Shown: positions 51,130 to 59,780 of the stretch, piece after piece
How the letters are laid out: each line of letters opens with the position of its first letter
Position numbering within the stretch: the stretch's first letter is position 1
The notes under the pieces: generated by a model
The model's input: the letters and a program-made list of their open reading frames with translations, nothing else
What the model was told of the DNA's origin: nothing
Databases searched by the model: none
Made by a program: the position numbers and the translations under genes
Assembly: GCF_022869785.1 (NCBI RefSeq)
Contig: NZ_CP094997.1
Coordinates: 124,001 to 188,000 of the forward strand
Length of the DNA stretch: 64,000 bases
Source of the DNA: Dyadobacter chenwenxiniae
GTDB lineage: Bacteria > Bacteroidota > Bacteroidia > Cytophagales > Spirosomataceae
Direction of reading: 5' to 3'

Positions 51130-52527
51130 ATGAAATTCAATTCGCATTTTCTTAAAAGATCTTCGACGGTTCTTAGATTACTGGTCATACTGGGTGTAAC
51201 AGCCTCTCTTACGGGTTGTGAACCTTCGGGAGATCAGATTGAAGCCATCGTCCAGCCTAATGTTGATGATTTTGCCGTGCAATTTTCAGATACATCTACG
51301 GTTATACTTTCTACGCTGGCTGCGGATTCGGTGATGACAGGAGGGCCTTCCCGTCTTTTGGTGGGTAGAAACATTGATCCTTATTTCGGTAAATACCAGG
51401 CGACTGCATTTTTTCAGCCTACCACAAGCAATGCAATCGCTGTTCCCGAACTAGCCGTTTATGACTCGCTGACGCTTTCGCTAAAATATGATAATTATGC
51501 CCATGGCGATACAACTATTGCCATGAATATTACCGTGCACCAGCTTTTGGAGGATATGACTAAAAAAGGAGCCTATTATAATTCCAATAGCACGCCGTAT
51601 GCAGCAACCCCGCTTGGAAAAGTTAGGGTGGTGCCAACTCCAAGATCAAGCGGAACGCTCAAAATCAGACTTTCTGACAAACTAGGGAAACAGATATTTG
51701 AGATGGCCAAAGAAAACCAGCTTCCCAGCAATACGGAATGGATTGACCTTGTTAAGGGCTTGGCATTGATTCCCGGCGCTTCGGATAATGGAGCTATCAT
51801 TGGCTTTACGCTTATTGATGACAATACTTCGATCCAGCTGCATTACCATTTAACGGGCGACGATGGAATTACAAAAGATTCTTCATTAATTAAATCAAAT
51901 GCGGGCTACAATCAGATTTTAGGGGACAGGAAGGGCACGCAGTTGGCAAAGCTGCCTACTACGAGCAGGGTCTCGCTACCATCATCGCAATCGGGTAACA
52001 TGTCTTTCATCCAGGCAGGTTTGGCCGTTGCCATGCGAGTGGATTTACCCACGATTGATGAGTTGAAATTGAATCCTTATGCGGTTGTTAATAAAGCTTT
52101 TTTGCGCGTGTCCCCCTTGAAGGCGTCGGTAACGAATTTTTATCCTGCGCCCTCGAGGTTATATGCATATTTGGTGAATAAAAACAATGAGTTCTATTTG
52201 GGAGCGGATGGGCGTCCTGAGCCACTAAGTAGGGATCCGAGGGATAATTCTGCTATTCCTACTGCGTTAAGAGTTGACCTTATCAATAATACGGCCTATT
52301 ACGAGTTTGATCTAAGCAGTTTTTTGACATCAATTTTGGCCACCAGTGGTGAGAACACAACCGGTTTATTGATTAGGACTTCACCATTTAATACTGACCC
52401 GCAAAGCGGTCCTGAGTATAACACCGAATTCAGCAAAAGTGCAGCGCGGCTTGTGATCGGTGATCAGAGAAACAGCGATCCGGGCGTAAAATTGCAGCTT
52501 TATTATACTACGGTAAAAGTGCGTTAG
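51130..52527 (+). CDS. DUF4270-family lipoprotein
   Basis: 465 residues with a lipoprotein signal (VILGVTASLTGCEPSGDQI, Cys29). Family features include LLVGRNIDPYFGKYQATAFF near the N-terminus and alternating beta strands throughout, with a terminal LQLYYTTVKVR strand. DUF4270 proteins are surface lipoproteins of unknown function limited to Bacteroidota. It has its own promoter and a strong terminator 20 bp after the stop, so it is a single-gene unit. Confidence 0.88.
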   Translation: MKFNSHFLKRSSTVLRLLVILGVTASLTGCEPSGDQIEAIVQPNVDDFAVQFSDTSTVILSTLAADSVMTGGPSRLLVGRNIDPYFGKYQATAFFQPTTSNAIAVPELAVYDSLTLSLKYDNYAHGDTTIAMNITVHQLLEDMTKKGAYYNSNSTPYAATPLGKVRVVPTPRSSGTLKIRLSDKLGKQIFEMAKENQLPSNTEWIDLVKGLALIPGASDNGAIIGFTLIDDNTSIQLHYHLTGDDGITKDSSLIKSNAGYNQILGDRKGTQLAKLPTTSRVSLPSSQSGNMSFIQAGLAVAMRVDLPTIDELKLNPYAVVNKAFLRVSPLKASVTNFYPAPSRLYAYLVNKNNEFYLGADGRPEPLSRDPRDNSAIPTALRVDLINNTAYYEFDLSSFLTSILATSGENTTGLLIRTSPFNTDPQSGPEYNTEFSKSAARLVIGDQRNSDPGVKLQLYYTTVKVR

Positions 52528-52546
52528 ATTGTAAAATTGATACATA

Positions 52547-52582
52547 AAAATGGAGCTGTCCTGGAAAGGGCAGCTCCATTTT
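52547..52582. terminator. Terminator between DUF4270 and bestrophin genes
   Basis: A 15-bp stem (AAAATGGAGCTGTCC with GGGCAGCTCCATTTT, one G-T pair) and 6-nt loop, with A and T runs on both sides. It lies between convergent genes and can serve both. Confidence 0.85.
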
Positions 52583-52584
52583 AT

Positions 52585-53487
52585 TTACATCACCACGCCA
52601 TTCTTCGGCAGGATTTTCTCCGGGATTTTCGGGGCCTGGATCAGCTCCAAGAGGTTGATCTCAATGGTCCGCGATAATGTGGTCATCGGAATGTCGTTTG
52701 GCCCGTTCTCAAATGGGTTTTGCATGACGTAGGCAATCCATTCCACATAAAGGAAGAGAAACGAGATAATAAATGTGATTGGAATAGCGATCCTTCCAAT
52801 GCTTTCCACCAGGCCCATGGGCAGTACAAGCGTAAAAATGAAAATAACCAGCACGACGAAAAAGCTGTACTGGGTTGGAAAAACGGTGTTTTTGATCCGC
52901 TCACATTTTCCCATTGCATCACAAAGCCGCTGTAAGGTCTGGTCAATGTTCTGGTAGAGCAGCGTTTCGATCTTGTTTTGTTCGTGCAGCTCCGTAAACC
53001 GGGATTGTATCAGGTTTAAAATGGCATTGGGGATGTTGTCCTGACTGGAAGCGTAATCATGCTCTGCTGCATTTAAGTGAAGGTCCGCATACACCAAAAC
53101 GGGTTCCCTTCTTAGCGAATTTGTAAGCGCATAACACCAGGCGATTTGCAGATGTGCAATGTTGGAGATGACTTCGTCTTTTTCTTCTTTATCTGTTTTA
53201 ATAAAGGAAATGGATTGTCTTACCAAGGACCTGCTGTCATTGACGATCTCGCCCCAAACGCGTCGCGCTTCCCACCAACGGTCATAGGCGGAGTTGGTCC
53301 TGAAACCCAGCAGCAGCGAAAGCGCTGTGCCCAGAATGGTAATGATCGATATGGGAAATGATAAAAAATGCCAGTGCTGGTAGCTGAAAAGGTAAAAGAC
53401 CAGTGTGGCATAAGCTGTGACGGCAAGCAGCCCGTGCCAGATTCCTGCGAGCAGCCGCCAGATTGAAAATACTTGCTTTACGTACAT
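52585..53487 (-). CDS. Bestrophin-family channel protein (YneE-like)
   Basis: 300 residues. Membrane helices include GLLAVTAYATLVFYLFSYQH, PISIITILGTALSLLLGF, FVVLVIFIFTLVLPMGLVES and IAIPITFIISFLFLYVEWIA. The family signature FRTNSAYDRWWEARRVWGEI follows the second helix. An acidic C-terminal region ends the protein (NPFENGPNDIPMTTLSRTIE, typical of the bestrophin family). Bacterial members form pentameric ion channels in the inner membrane. It stands alone, convergent with the DUF4270 gene; the RND operon ends 152 bp upstream. Confidence 0.92.
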   Translation of the reverse strand: MYVKQVFSIWRLLAGIWHGLLAVTAYATLVFYLFSYQHWHFLSFPISIITILGTALSLLLGFRTNSAYDRWWEARRVWGEIVNDSRSLVRQSISFIKTDKEEKDEVISNIAHLQIAWCYALTNSLRREPVLVYADLHLNAAEHDYASSQDNIPNAILNLIQSRFTELHEQNKIETLLYQNIDQTLQRLCDAMGKCERIKNTVFPTQYSFFVVLVIFIFTLVLPMGLVESIGRIAIPITFIISFLFLYVEWIAYVMQNPFENGPNDIPMTTLSRTIEINLLELIQAPKIPEKILPKNGVVM

Positions 53488-53574
53488 GATAGAAGATTAT
53501 GAAAAAGCATCACGCTTCATGCTAAAAAAGAATGCCCGCGGTTTTGGTTGGGAAAGGTTTCACAAAAAATCAAT

Positions 53575-53621
53575 AAAAAAAGCAGCTCACAGAAATATTA
53601 TTTCCATGAGCTGCTTTTTTT
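53575..53621 (-). terminator. Terminator of the RND efflux operon
   Basis: A 15-bp perfect stem (AAAAAAAGCAGCTCA with TGAGCTGCTTTTTTT) and 17-nt loop, 18 bp after the pump gene stop on the minus strand. Symmetric A and T runs give termination in either direction. Confidence 0.85.
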
Positions 53622-53638
53622 ATTGGTGTCAAAAGACG

Positions 53639-56600
53639 CTACGCTATTTCGGCAGCAGGCGTATCGGGCTTATTGTTTTCATGCTTTTTCTTGCCCATTG
53701 CAATTTTCTCAATGGCAACAAAGAGAACAGGAACCACAAAGATGGCCAGTGACGTTGCCGCAAGCATCCCGCCAAACACCGTCCAGCCAATCGTCTTACG
53801 CGACTCGGCGGCAGCACCATTAGCGAAGGCAAGCGGAAGCACGCCTAAAATAAAGGCCAGCGAGGTCATAATAATAGGGCGAAGGCGAAGCTGCACGGCT
53901 TCCAGCGTCGCGGCAACGAGCTCCATGCCACTATCGACACGCTCTTTGGCAAACTCCACGATCAAGATCGCGTTTTTGGCCGCAAGCCCAATCAGGGTGA
54001 TCAAACCGATCTGCGCGTAAATATTGTTGGACAGGCTCGGAAGAAACGTCAATGTTAAGATCGAACCGAATGCGCCAATAGGAACTGCAAAAAGTACAGA
54101 GAATGGAATCGACCAGCTTTCATACAATGCAGCCAGGAAAAGAAATACGAATACGATTGAAATGGAGAAGATCAGCGTTGTGCTGTCACCTGCCTTGATC
54201 TCTTCACTACTCATGCCCGAGAACTCGTAGCTGTAACCGGCCGGAAGCTTCTGGGCCACTTCACGCAGCGCATTAATGGCCTGCCCGCTGCTGTAACCCG
54301 GCTTAGGCGTTCCGTTGATCTCGACTGATCTGTAAATGTTATAGTGAGAAATCAGCGCGGGGTTTTCCACCACTTTGGTTGTTACGAGTGAGCCCAGCGG
54401 GATCATATTTCCTTCGCGGTTACGGACGTAAAACTGCTGAATCTTATCCAGTGACGAGCGGAAACTACTGTCTGCCTGCACCATTACGCGGAAGTTACGC
54501 CCGTAAAGGTTGAAGTCATTGACATAGCTGCTTCCCAGCAATGTGGAAAGCGAACTGAAAACATCATTGACCTGGACACCCAGTTTCTTGGTTTTCTCAC
54601 GGTCCACGTCAATCTGATAACTTGGCGTTCTTGCATTAAAGAATGTAAAGGCCATGGCAATCTCAGGACGCTTGTTGACCTCGCCAAGGAAGTTGCGCAT
54701 CACAGCCTCGAACTGCTGAATGTTGTCCGTACTGGTAGATTGTTGGAGTTGGAAAGTGAAACCTGACGTTGCACCCAAGCCCGGAATTGCGGGCGGCGCA
54801 ATGGCTAAAACGCGTGCTTCCTTGATGTCAGCAGTGCGGCTTTGAATCTGCTTAATTACAGCCTGCACATGATGCTCGGCGCCTTTGCGGTTAGCCCAGG
54901 GTTGCAAGCTCAAAAACAATGTACCCACATTGGACTTGTTAGAAAAGCTCAAAACATTGAGTCCAGCCAAACCCCCGGCCACACGGACCTCAGGAATAGC
55001 AGAAACACGTTTCATAATCTCTTTGAGCATAGCAATGTTACGCGTCGTTGAAGTTGCTTCCTGCATTTCATAGGTTACAAAAAGACGCCCTTCATCTTCA
55101 ACGGGAATAAAGCCCGAAGGTTTGTTTTTGAAAAGGAAAAACAGACCAACAAACAGACAAACCATCATCACAAGCACAAGGGGCGTGGCTTTGATCCATT
55201 TGGCAACACCACGCGTATAACCCCGCGAAACCTTGTCAAACCAGCGGTTAAAGCGGTCGAAGAATCTTTCCAGCCAGTTCTTGTTATCATTTTCGCCTTT
55301 GGAAGGTTTAAGCATAATCGAGCAAAGCGCTGGTGTAAGCGAGAGTGCAACGAATGCGGAAAGCAAAACGGACACGGCAATGGTAATGGCAAACTGCTGA
55401 TAAAGCCTGCCCACGATACCGGGCACAAAACTCACCGGAACAAAAACCGCTGCTAAGATCAGGGCAATCGCAATGACAGGGCCTGAGATATCCTTCATAG
55501 CCTGAACGGTTGCGTCCTTAGGCGACATTTTCTTCTCATCAATATAATGCTGCACGGCCTCGACAACCACAATAGCATCATCGACGACTATACCAATGGC
55601 CAGTACAAATGCAAATAGCGTCAGCGTATTGATCGTAAAACCGAAGGGAATAAAAAATATCAGTGTACCAATCAGCGAAACGGGGATAGCAAGGATCGGG
55701 ATCAGCGTTGCGCGCCAGTTTTGAAGAAATAGGAACACAACGATCACAACCAGGATCATGGCTTCGGCAAATGTCTTCAAAACTTCCTCGATAGAAACTT
55801 TAACCACAGTCGCTGTTTCATTAGGAATCACGTAGTCGATGTCCTTTGGAAATGTTTTTTTCATTTCCGTAAGCTTTTTCATCACACCATCGTAGGTGGC
55901 TAGCGCATTGGCACCAGGCGCCTGATAGATCAGAACGAACGCAGCGGGTTTTCCGGCAACAAAAGCGTTTGAGCCATAATCGAATTTTCCCAGCTCAACC
56001 CGAGCCACATCGCGCAGATACACCACACTTCCATCCTGCGGCGAGCTTCTGACAATGATGTCTTCAAACTGCGCCTTGGTATTCAGGCGGCTGTTGGTCA
56101 GTACGTTATATTCAAAGGTCTGGGCATTAGGCTGCGGGTTGCCACCGATGGTTCCGGCAGCGACTTGCAGGTTTTGCTCGGCGAGCGCTGCTGAAATGTC
56201 GGAAGGCGTCATGCGCAGGTTAGCTAGTTTTTCCGGGTTTAGCCAGATCCGCATACCAAAGTCATCAGCCCTGGAAATGATATCCCCAACTCCTTTTACA
56301 CGCTGCAAGGCGTCCTTTAAATAAATGTTGGCATAGTTACCGATGAACTGCGCATCATGCGTGCCGTTTGGCGAGTAGAGTGCCAGGACGATCATGATAC
56401 TCGGCTGGCGTTTTCTAACCGTAAGGCCAAGACGTTTTACCGCATCCGGCAGGGTAGGTTCTGCAACGCTCACCCTGTTTTGAACGTCCAGGGCAGCGAT
56501 ATCCACATTCGTACCCACATCAAAAACAACGTTAATGCTGCTTTGCCCGCTGCTGGTCGAGTTACTGGACATGTAGGTCATGCCCGGCGTACCATTAATT

Positions 56601-56806
56601 TGCGTTTCAATTGGCGTGGTCGTGGTCTGCTCGACAGTCTGAGCGTCGGCGCCAGTAAAGTTGCCACTCACCGTAACGGTAGGAGGGGTTACATCCGGAT
56701 ACTGCGCAACAGGCAATGTCGTCAAGGCAATCAGACCTACCAGGACCAGTACAACGGAAGTAACTATCGCTGTAACAGGTCTTTTAATAAAAATATCTGC
56801 AATCAT
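53639..56806 (-). CDS. RND efflux pump inner-membrane permease (AcrB/MexB-like, HAE1)
   Basis: 1055 residues, the full length of HAE1-type pumps that export drugs and other amphipathic compounds using the proton gradient. N-terminus MIADIFIKRPVTAIVTSVVL starts TM1. The porter domain contains GNFTGADAQTVEQTTTTPIE. The proton-relay aspartates are in TM4 (GIVVDDAIVVVEAVQHYIDE) and the Lys-containing partner in TM10 region (LIGLAAKNAILIVEFAKERV). The C-terminus is short and charged. Third gene of the operon TolC-adaptor-pump, 38 bp after the adaptor. No regulator is adjacent. Confidence 0.96.
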   Translation of the reverse strand: MIADIFIKRPVTAIVTSVVLVLVGLIALTTLPVAQYPDVTPPTVTVSGNFTGADAQTVEQTTTTPIETQINGTPGMTYMSSNSTSSGQSSINVVFDVGTNVDIAALDVQNRVSVAEPTLPDAVKRLGLTVRKRQPSIMIVLALYSPNGTHDAQFIGNYANIYLKDALQRVKGVGDIISRADDFGMRIWLNPEKLANLRMTPSDISAALAEQNLQVAAGTIGGNPQPNAQTFEYNVLTNSRLNTKAQFEDIIVRSSPQDGSVVYLRDVARVELGKFDYGSNAFVAGKPAAFVLIYQAPGANALATYDGVMKKLTEMKKTFPKDIDYVIPNETATVVKVSIEEVLKTFAEAMILVVIVVFLFLQNWRATLIPILAIPVSLIGTLIFFIPFGFTINTLTLFAFVLAIGIVVDDAIVVVEAVQHYIDEKKMSPKDATVQAMKDISGPVIAIALILAAVFVPVSFVPGIVGRLYQQFAITIAVSVLLSAFVALSLTPALCSIMLKPSKGENDNKNWLERFFDRFNRWFDKVSRGYTRGVAKWIKATPLVLVMMVCLFVGLFFLFKNKPSGFIPVEDEGRLFVTYEMQEATSTTRNIAMLKEIMKRVSAIPEVRVAGGLAGLNVLSFSNKSNVGTLFLSLQPWANRKGAEHHVQAVIKQIQSRTADIKEARVLAIAPPAIPGLGATSGFTFQLQQSTSTDNIQQFEAVMRNFLGEVNKRPEIAMAFTFFNARTPSYQIDVDREKTKKLGVQVNDVFSSLSTLLGSSYVNDFNLYGRNFRVMVQADSSFRSSLDKIQQFYVRNREGNMIPLGSLVTTKVVENPALISHYNIYRSVEINGTPKPGYSSGQAINALREVAQKLPAGYSYEFSGMSSEEIKAGDSTTLIFSISIVFVFLFLAALYESWSIPFSVLFAVPIGAFGSILTLTFLPSLSNNIYAQIGLITLIGLAAKNAILIVEFAKERVDSGMELVAATLEAVQLRLRPIIMTSLAFILGVLPLAFANGAAAESRKTIGWTVFGGMLAATSLAIFVVPVLFVAIEKIAMGKKKHENNKPDTPAAEIA

Positions 56807-56844
56807 TTTTACTGGATTATATTAGAATAGTAAGAGACGAAGGG

Positions 56845-57972
56845 TTACTTCCCGTCTTTAATAACTGCGCCTTCCCTCAGGTTCTGAACTCCTTCCACTG
56901 CGATCTTTTCCCCCTCTTTAAGTCCTTCTTTAACAATCACGTTAGCGCCCAGAGAATTCCCCAGCACAACGCGCCGCTGGCTAACTTTACTGCTATCGCC
57001 TTCTACGTAGACAAAATATTCACCCAACTGCTCGGTAACCGCTTTGAATGGGATCACCACGGATTTAGCCGAAGAATTATTGAGAACACGGACCGTTCCG
57101 CTCATGCCAGAGCGAAGCCTGTTGTCCTTGTTTGCGAAGACAAGTCTGGTTTTGATCGTTCCGGTCTGTGGGTCGACGGCGCGGTCTATCAAAGCAATTT
57201 TCCCTGTGGCAGGATAAATATCATTTCCGAATTTCAACGTAAATGTGGAGTCAGCAGCCTTTGCATTTTTCATCAAAGTCGAAAACCGGTAAATTTCTTT
57301 TTGATCTACGTTGAAATCGACCGCCAGCTGGTTATCGGTAGAGACTGTGTTCAAGACAGTCTGGCCCGCTGTTACCGCGGCACCTACTTTCACCATTGAA
57401 ATGCCAATCACGCCATCGAACGGGGCAGTTACCTTTGTATAATTTACGCTGGTCTGAACGGCCTGAATGTTTGCTTTGGCAGCCTCGGCTTGCCGCTTGG
57501 CCACTTCCAGGGCAGCATCCGCATTGTCGACCAGCTGCTTTGCCACCGCGTCATTTTTTTCCAGCTCATGGTAGCGGTCTGCATCCTTTTGAGCGCGTGC
57601 AAGATTGGCCTGCTGAACATTCAAATTAGCCACTGCCTGGTCATAATTAGCATTATAAAGCTGGGCATCGATGGAGTAAAGAAGCTGTCCTTTTCTCACG
57701 CGGGAGCCGTCCTTAAAATGGATGCCGGTGATAAAGCCAGTTACTTGCGGGCGAAGCTCAATCTCATTCAGTGCCGTAACCGTTCCGGGATATTCGTCAT
57801 GGTAAGCTGCATCAGCTGTGGACACTGCTATAAGGGAAACGGGAACTGCCGGAGGCGCAGTAGGTTGCTGCTGCTGCTTGTTTTTATCTCCGCAAGAGCT
57901 TAGCATGCTCAAAAAAAGTGCTGCGGAAAAGTATGGTAATTTATTTGAGAACATATCTTGGTATTTTTTCAA
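56845..57972 (-). CDS. RND efflux periplasmic adaptor lipoprotein (MFP, AcrA-like)
   Basis: 375 residues. It links the pump to the outer-membrane channel. The signal LFLSMLSSCGDKNKQQQQP gives lipidated Cys27; the Met at residue 7 is a possible alternative start. A lipoyl half-motif (LRPQVTGFITGIHFKDGSRV) and its partner (VTAPFDGVIGISMVKVGAAV) flank a helical hairpin (about residues 100-170). Beta-barrel and membrane-proximal domains follow (GQTVLNTVSTDNQLAVDFNV, RLRSGMSGTVRVLNN). 43 bp after the TolC gene, 38 bp before the pump gene. Confidence 0.95.
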   Translation of the reverse strand: MKKYQDMFSNKLPYFSAALFLSMLSSCGDKNKQQQQPTAPPAVPVSLIAVSTADAAYHDEYPGTVTALNEIELRPQVTGFITGIHFKDGSRVRKGQLLYSIDAQLYNANYDQAVANLNVQQANLARAQKDADRYHELEKNDAVAKQLVDNADAALEVAKRQAEAAKANIQAVQTSVNYTKVTAPFDGVIGISMVKVGAAVTAGQTVLNTVSTDNQLAVDFNVDQKEIYRFSTLMKNAKAADSTFTLKFGNDIYPATGKIALIDRAVDPQTGTIKTRLVFANKDNRLRSGMSGTVRVLNNSSAKSVVIPFKAVTEQLGEYFVYVEGDSSKVSQRRVVLGNSLGANVIVKEGLKEGEKIAVEGVQNLREGAVIKDGK

Positions 57973-58015
57973 TTTTATCTCTTAACTAGGAAACAAGCAG
58001 GCGGGGCCTTACCTG

Positions 58016-59377
58016 CTAATAATTCATTTGCCCAAGGGCTTTCTGCACATCAATCTTGCTAGCCAAAGTCTGGTAAAGCGCGTTGTAGTAACTAATGCGG
58101 GCCAAACGAAGATCCGTTTCTGAGGTTACCACTTCCAGATAGGTTTTAATTCCGGACTTGTATTGAAGCTGGATTACGTCGTAGACCTCGCGGGCCAGGT
58201 CCATGTTCTCTTTTTGGGCCAAAAGATTAGTCAAATTCCCTTTATAACCTGCCAGCGCCTGAGCGTATTCGGCGCTTACATTCATTTGAAGGCCTTTGAT
58301 GTCCCAATCCAGCCGTTTGATTTGCCATTCCGCCGCTTTTGCGTTCGCCTTTCTTTTGCCACCCTGGTATAGCGGAAGCGAAAGGGTCAAAAGACCAAAT
58401 GAATTGGGGTAGTTCCTACTGTAAAGATCAGTGAACTGGTTGTTTTGGAAATTGAGGTTGTAAGCCCCGTTCAGGGAAATGTTGGGCAGGTAGCTCCATT
58501 TGTTATATTGAAGATTTGCCTCCAAAAGCTTCTTTTGTGTGCTCAGCAGCTGATATTCAATGCGTGAATTCAAATCCAGGTTTTGCATCGTATCCAGAGC
58601 GATCTCCCGCTCCATCTGCAAGGTGTCATAGCTGATCTCCAGAGCTTGATTGGAAGGATAGCCCATCAAAGATTTAAGAGATTCGAGTTTGGCTTTCAAA
58701 AGCTCTTCGTTGCTTTTCTTGCTCGCTTTTGTATTGTTGAGCGAAATCGTCGCCCGCTTGAAATCGATCTTATCGGCAATTCCGGATTTGTACTGATTTT
58801 CTGCATCCTTCAAGCTTCTTTCCAGCCGCTGAATGTCCTCCTGGGCCACATCGATCTGCTGTGTTGTGGCCAGCACATCATAAAATGCTTTGGAAACATT
58901 TACTGCAATGTCGGTCTTATTAAAGGAAGTATTCTGACTTGCCTGCAGAAGAACGTCCCTTTTTGTTTGGTTTGCCAAAAGCACATCACGGTTAAAGATC
59001 TGCTGCGACAATGTGAACTGGGCCGCAGAAACGTTGCTAACCCCGAGCTTTACAGGGTTACCGGCAATAATGCTGGTTTGAACAATGAAGTTGTGTTGCA
59101 GATTGTAGTTAAAATTAATCTGCGGATACCAGTCAGCAAGCCTGCTGCGGATCTGGTTTTCTGTAATACGCTCGTCGATCAGCGATTGCTGAACTATGGG
59201 CTGGTTTTTAATGGCGTAGTCAACAACCGCCTGCAAAGTTGCCTGCTGTAATAAGGGCGCCTCTTTGGAACTTTCCTGAATGGCCTGAGAAAATATAGGG
59301 CAAAAAGAAGTGAGTAAAAGCAGTGCCGAGCTAAGCGCCAAACGCATTGTTTTTTGTGGCTTAGACCAATACTTCAT
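58016..59377 (-). CDS. TolC-family outer membrane efflux channel
   Basis: 453 residues with a signal peptide ending IFSQA. It forms the outer-membrane exit duct of the tripartite pump. Two repeats of the OEP family are visible: ATLQAVVDYAIKNQPIVQQS starts the first, and LDLNSRIEYQLLSTQKKLLE starts the second, with long coiled-coil helices (KRDVLLQASQNTSFNKTDIA, DIQRLERSLKDAENQYKSGI). The end YNALYQTLASKIDVQKALG is typical. First gene of the operon; the adaptor follows after 43 bp. Confidence 0.95.
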   Translation of the reverse strand: MKYWSKPQKTMRLALSSALLLLTSFCPIFSQAIQESSKEAPLLQQATLQAVVDYAIKNQPIVQQSLIDERITENQIRSRLADWYPQINFNYNLQHNFIVQTSIIAGNPVKLGVSNVSAAQFTLSQQIFNRDVLLANQTKRDVLLQASQNTSFNKTDIAVNVSKAFYDVLATTQQIDVAQEDIQRLERSLKDAENQYKSGIADKIDFKRATISLNNTKASKKSNEELLKAKLESLKSLMGYPSNQALEISYDTLQMEREIALDTMQNLDLNSRIEYQLLSTQKKLLEANLQYNKWSYLPNISLNGAYNLNFQNNQFTDLYSRNYPNSFGLLTLSLPLYQGGKRKANAKAAEWQIKRLDWDIKGLQMNVSAEYAQALAGYKGNLTNLLAQKENMDLAREVYDVIQLQYKSGIKTYLEVVTSETDLRLARISYYNALYQTLASKIDVQKALGQMNY

Positions 59378-59780
59378 GTAGATTTTTATTTGATGAAACA
59401 GAGTGATTAGTTGCGCTTTGGGTCGCGCCGTTGAAAATTGATTTCGGCTTGTCAGCTATCAGTGGGAATAAAATCAAGAATACTGCCGAAAATCAAGGGG
59501 TGGATCAGTGATTGCATAATAGGCTCAGGGGCTATAATTTGTATACAAACGGTGACATAATGAAGGTGGGTTTCTGCCATCAGGGTCTTCCGATTTGTAC
59601 TTATTAAGGATTTAACAGCCGGAATAGTTTCACTGTACTGTGTAAAACTTTTGCCTGTGGAGCAATATTCTTTTAATAATCAAACTTTTAAAAGAAATTA
59701 TACAGAAAGCTGAATCCCATCTAATTTATGCCCAGGATTGCAGTATTCAGGGGCGGTTACATAGCAGTCTCGAAGGTTAC
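59378..59780. other. Intergenic region upstream of the RND operon
   Basis: About 400 bp without a gene. It must hold the RND operon promoter on the minus strand, but no exact TAnnTTTG with good spacing was found; TATTCTTG near 59480 is one mismatch away. A 12-bp palindrome at 59538-59549 is annotated separately. Nothing else was recognised. Confidence 0.45.
59538..59549. promoter_or_regulatory. 12-bp palindrome TTTGTATACAAA upstream of the RND operon
   Basis: Perfect palindrome about 160 bp before the TolC start, in otherwise featureless DNA. It could be an operator for a remote regulator of the efflux operon, since none is encoded nearby. Function is inference. Confidence 0.4.
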
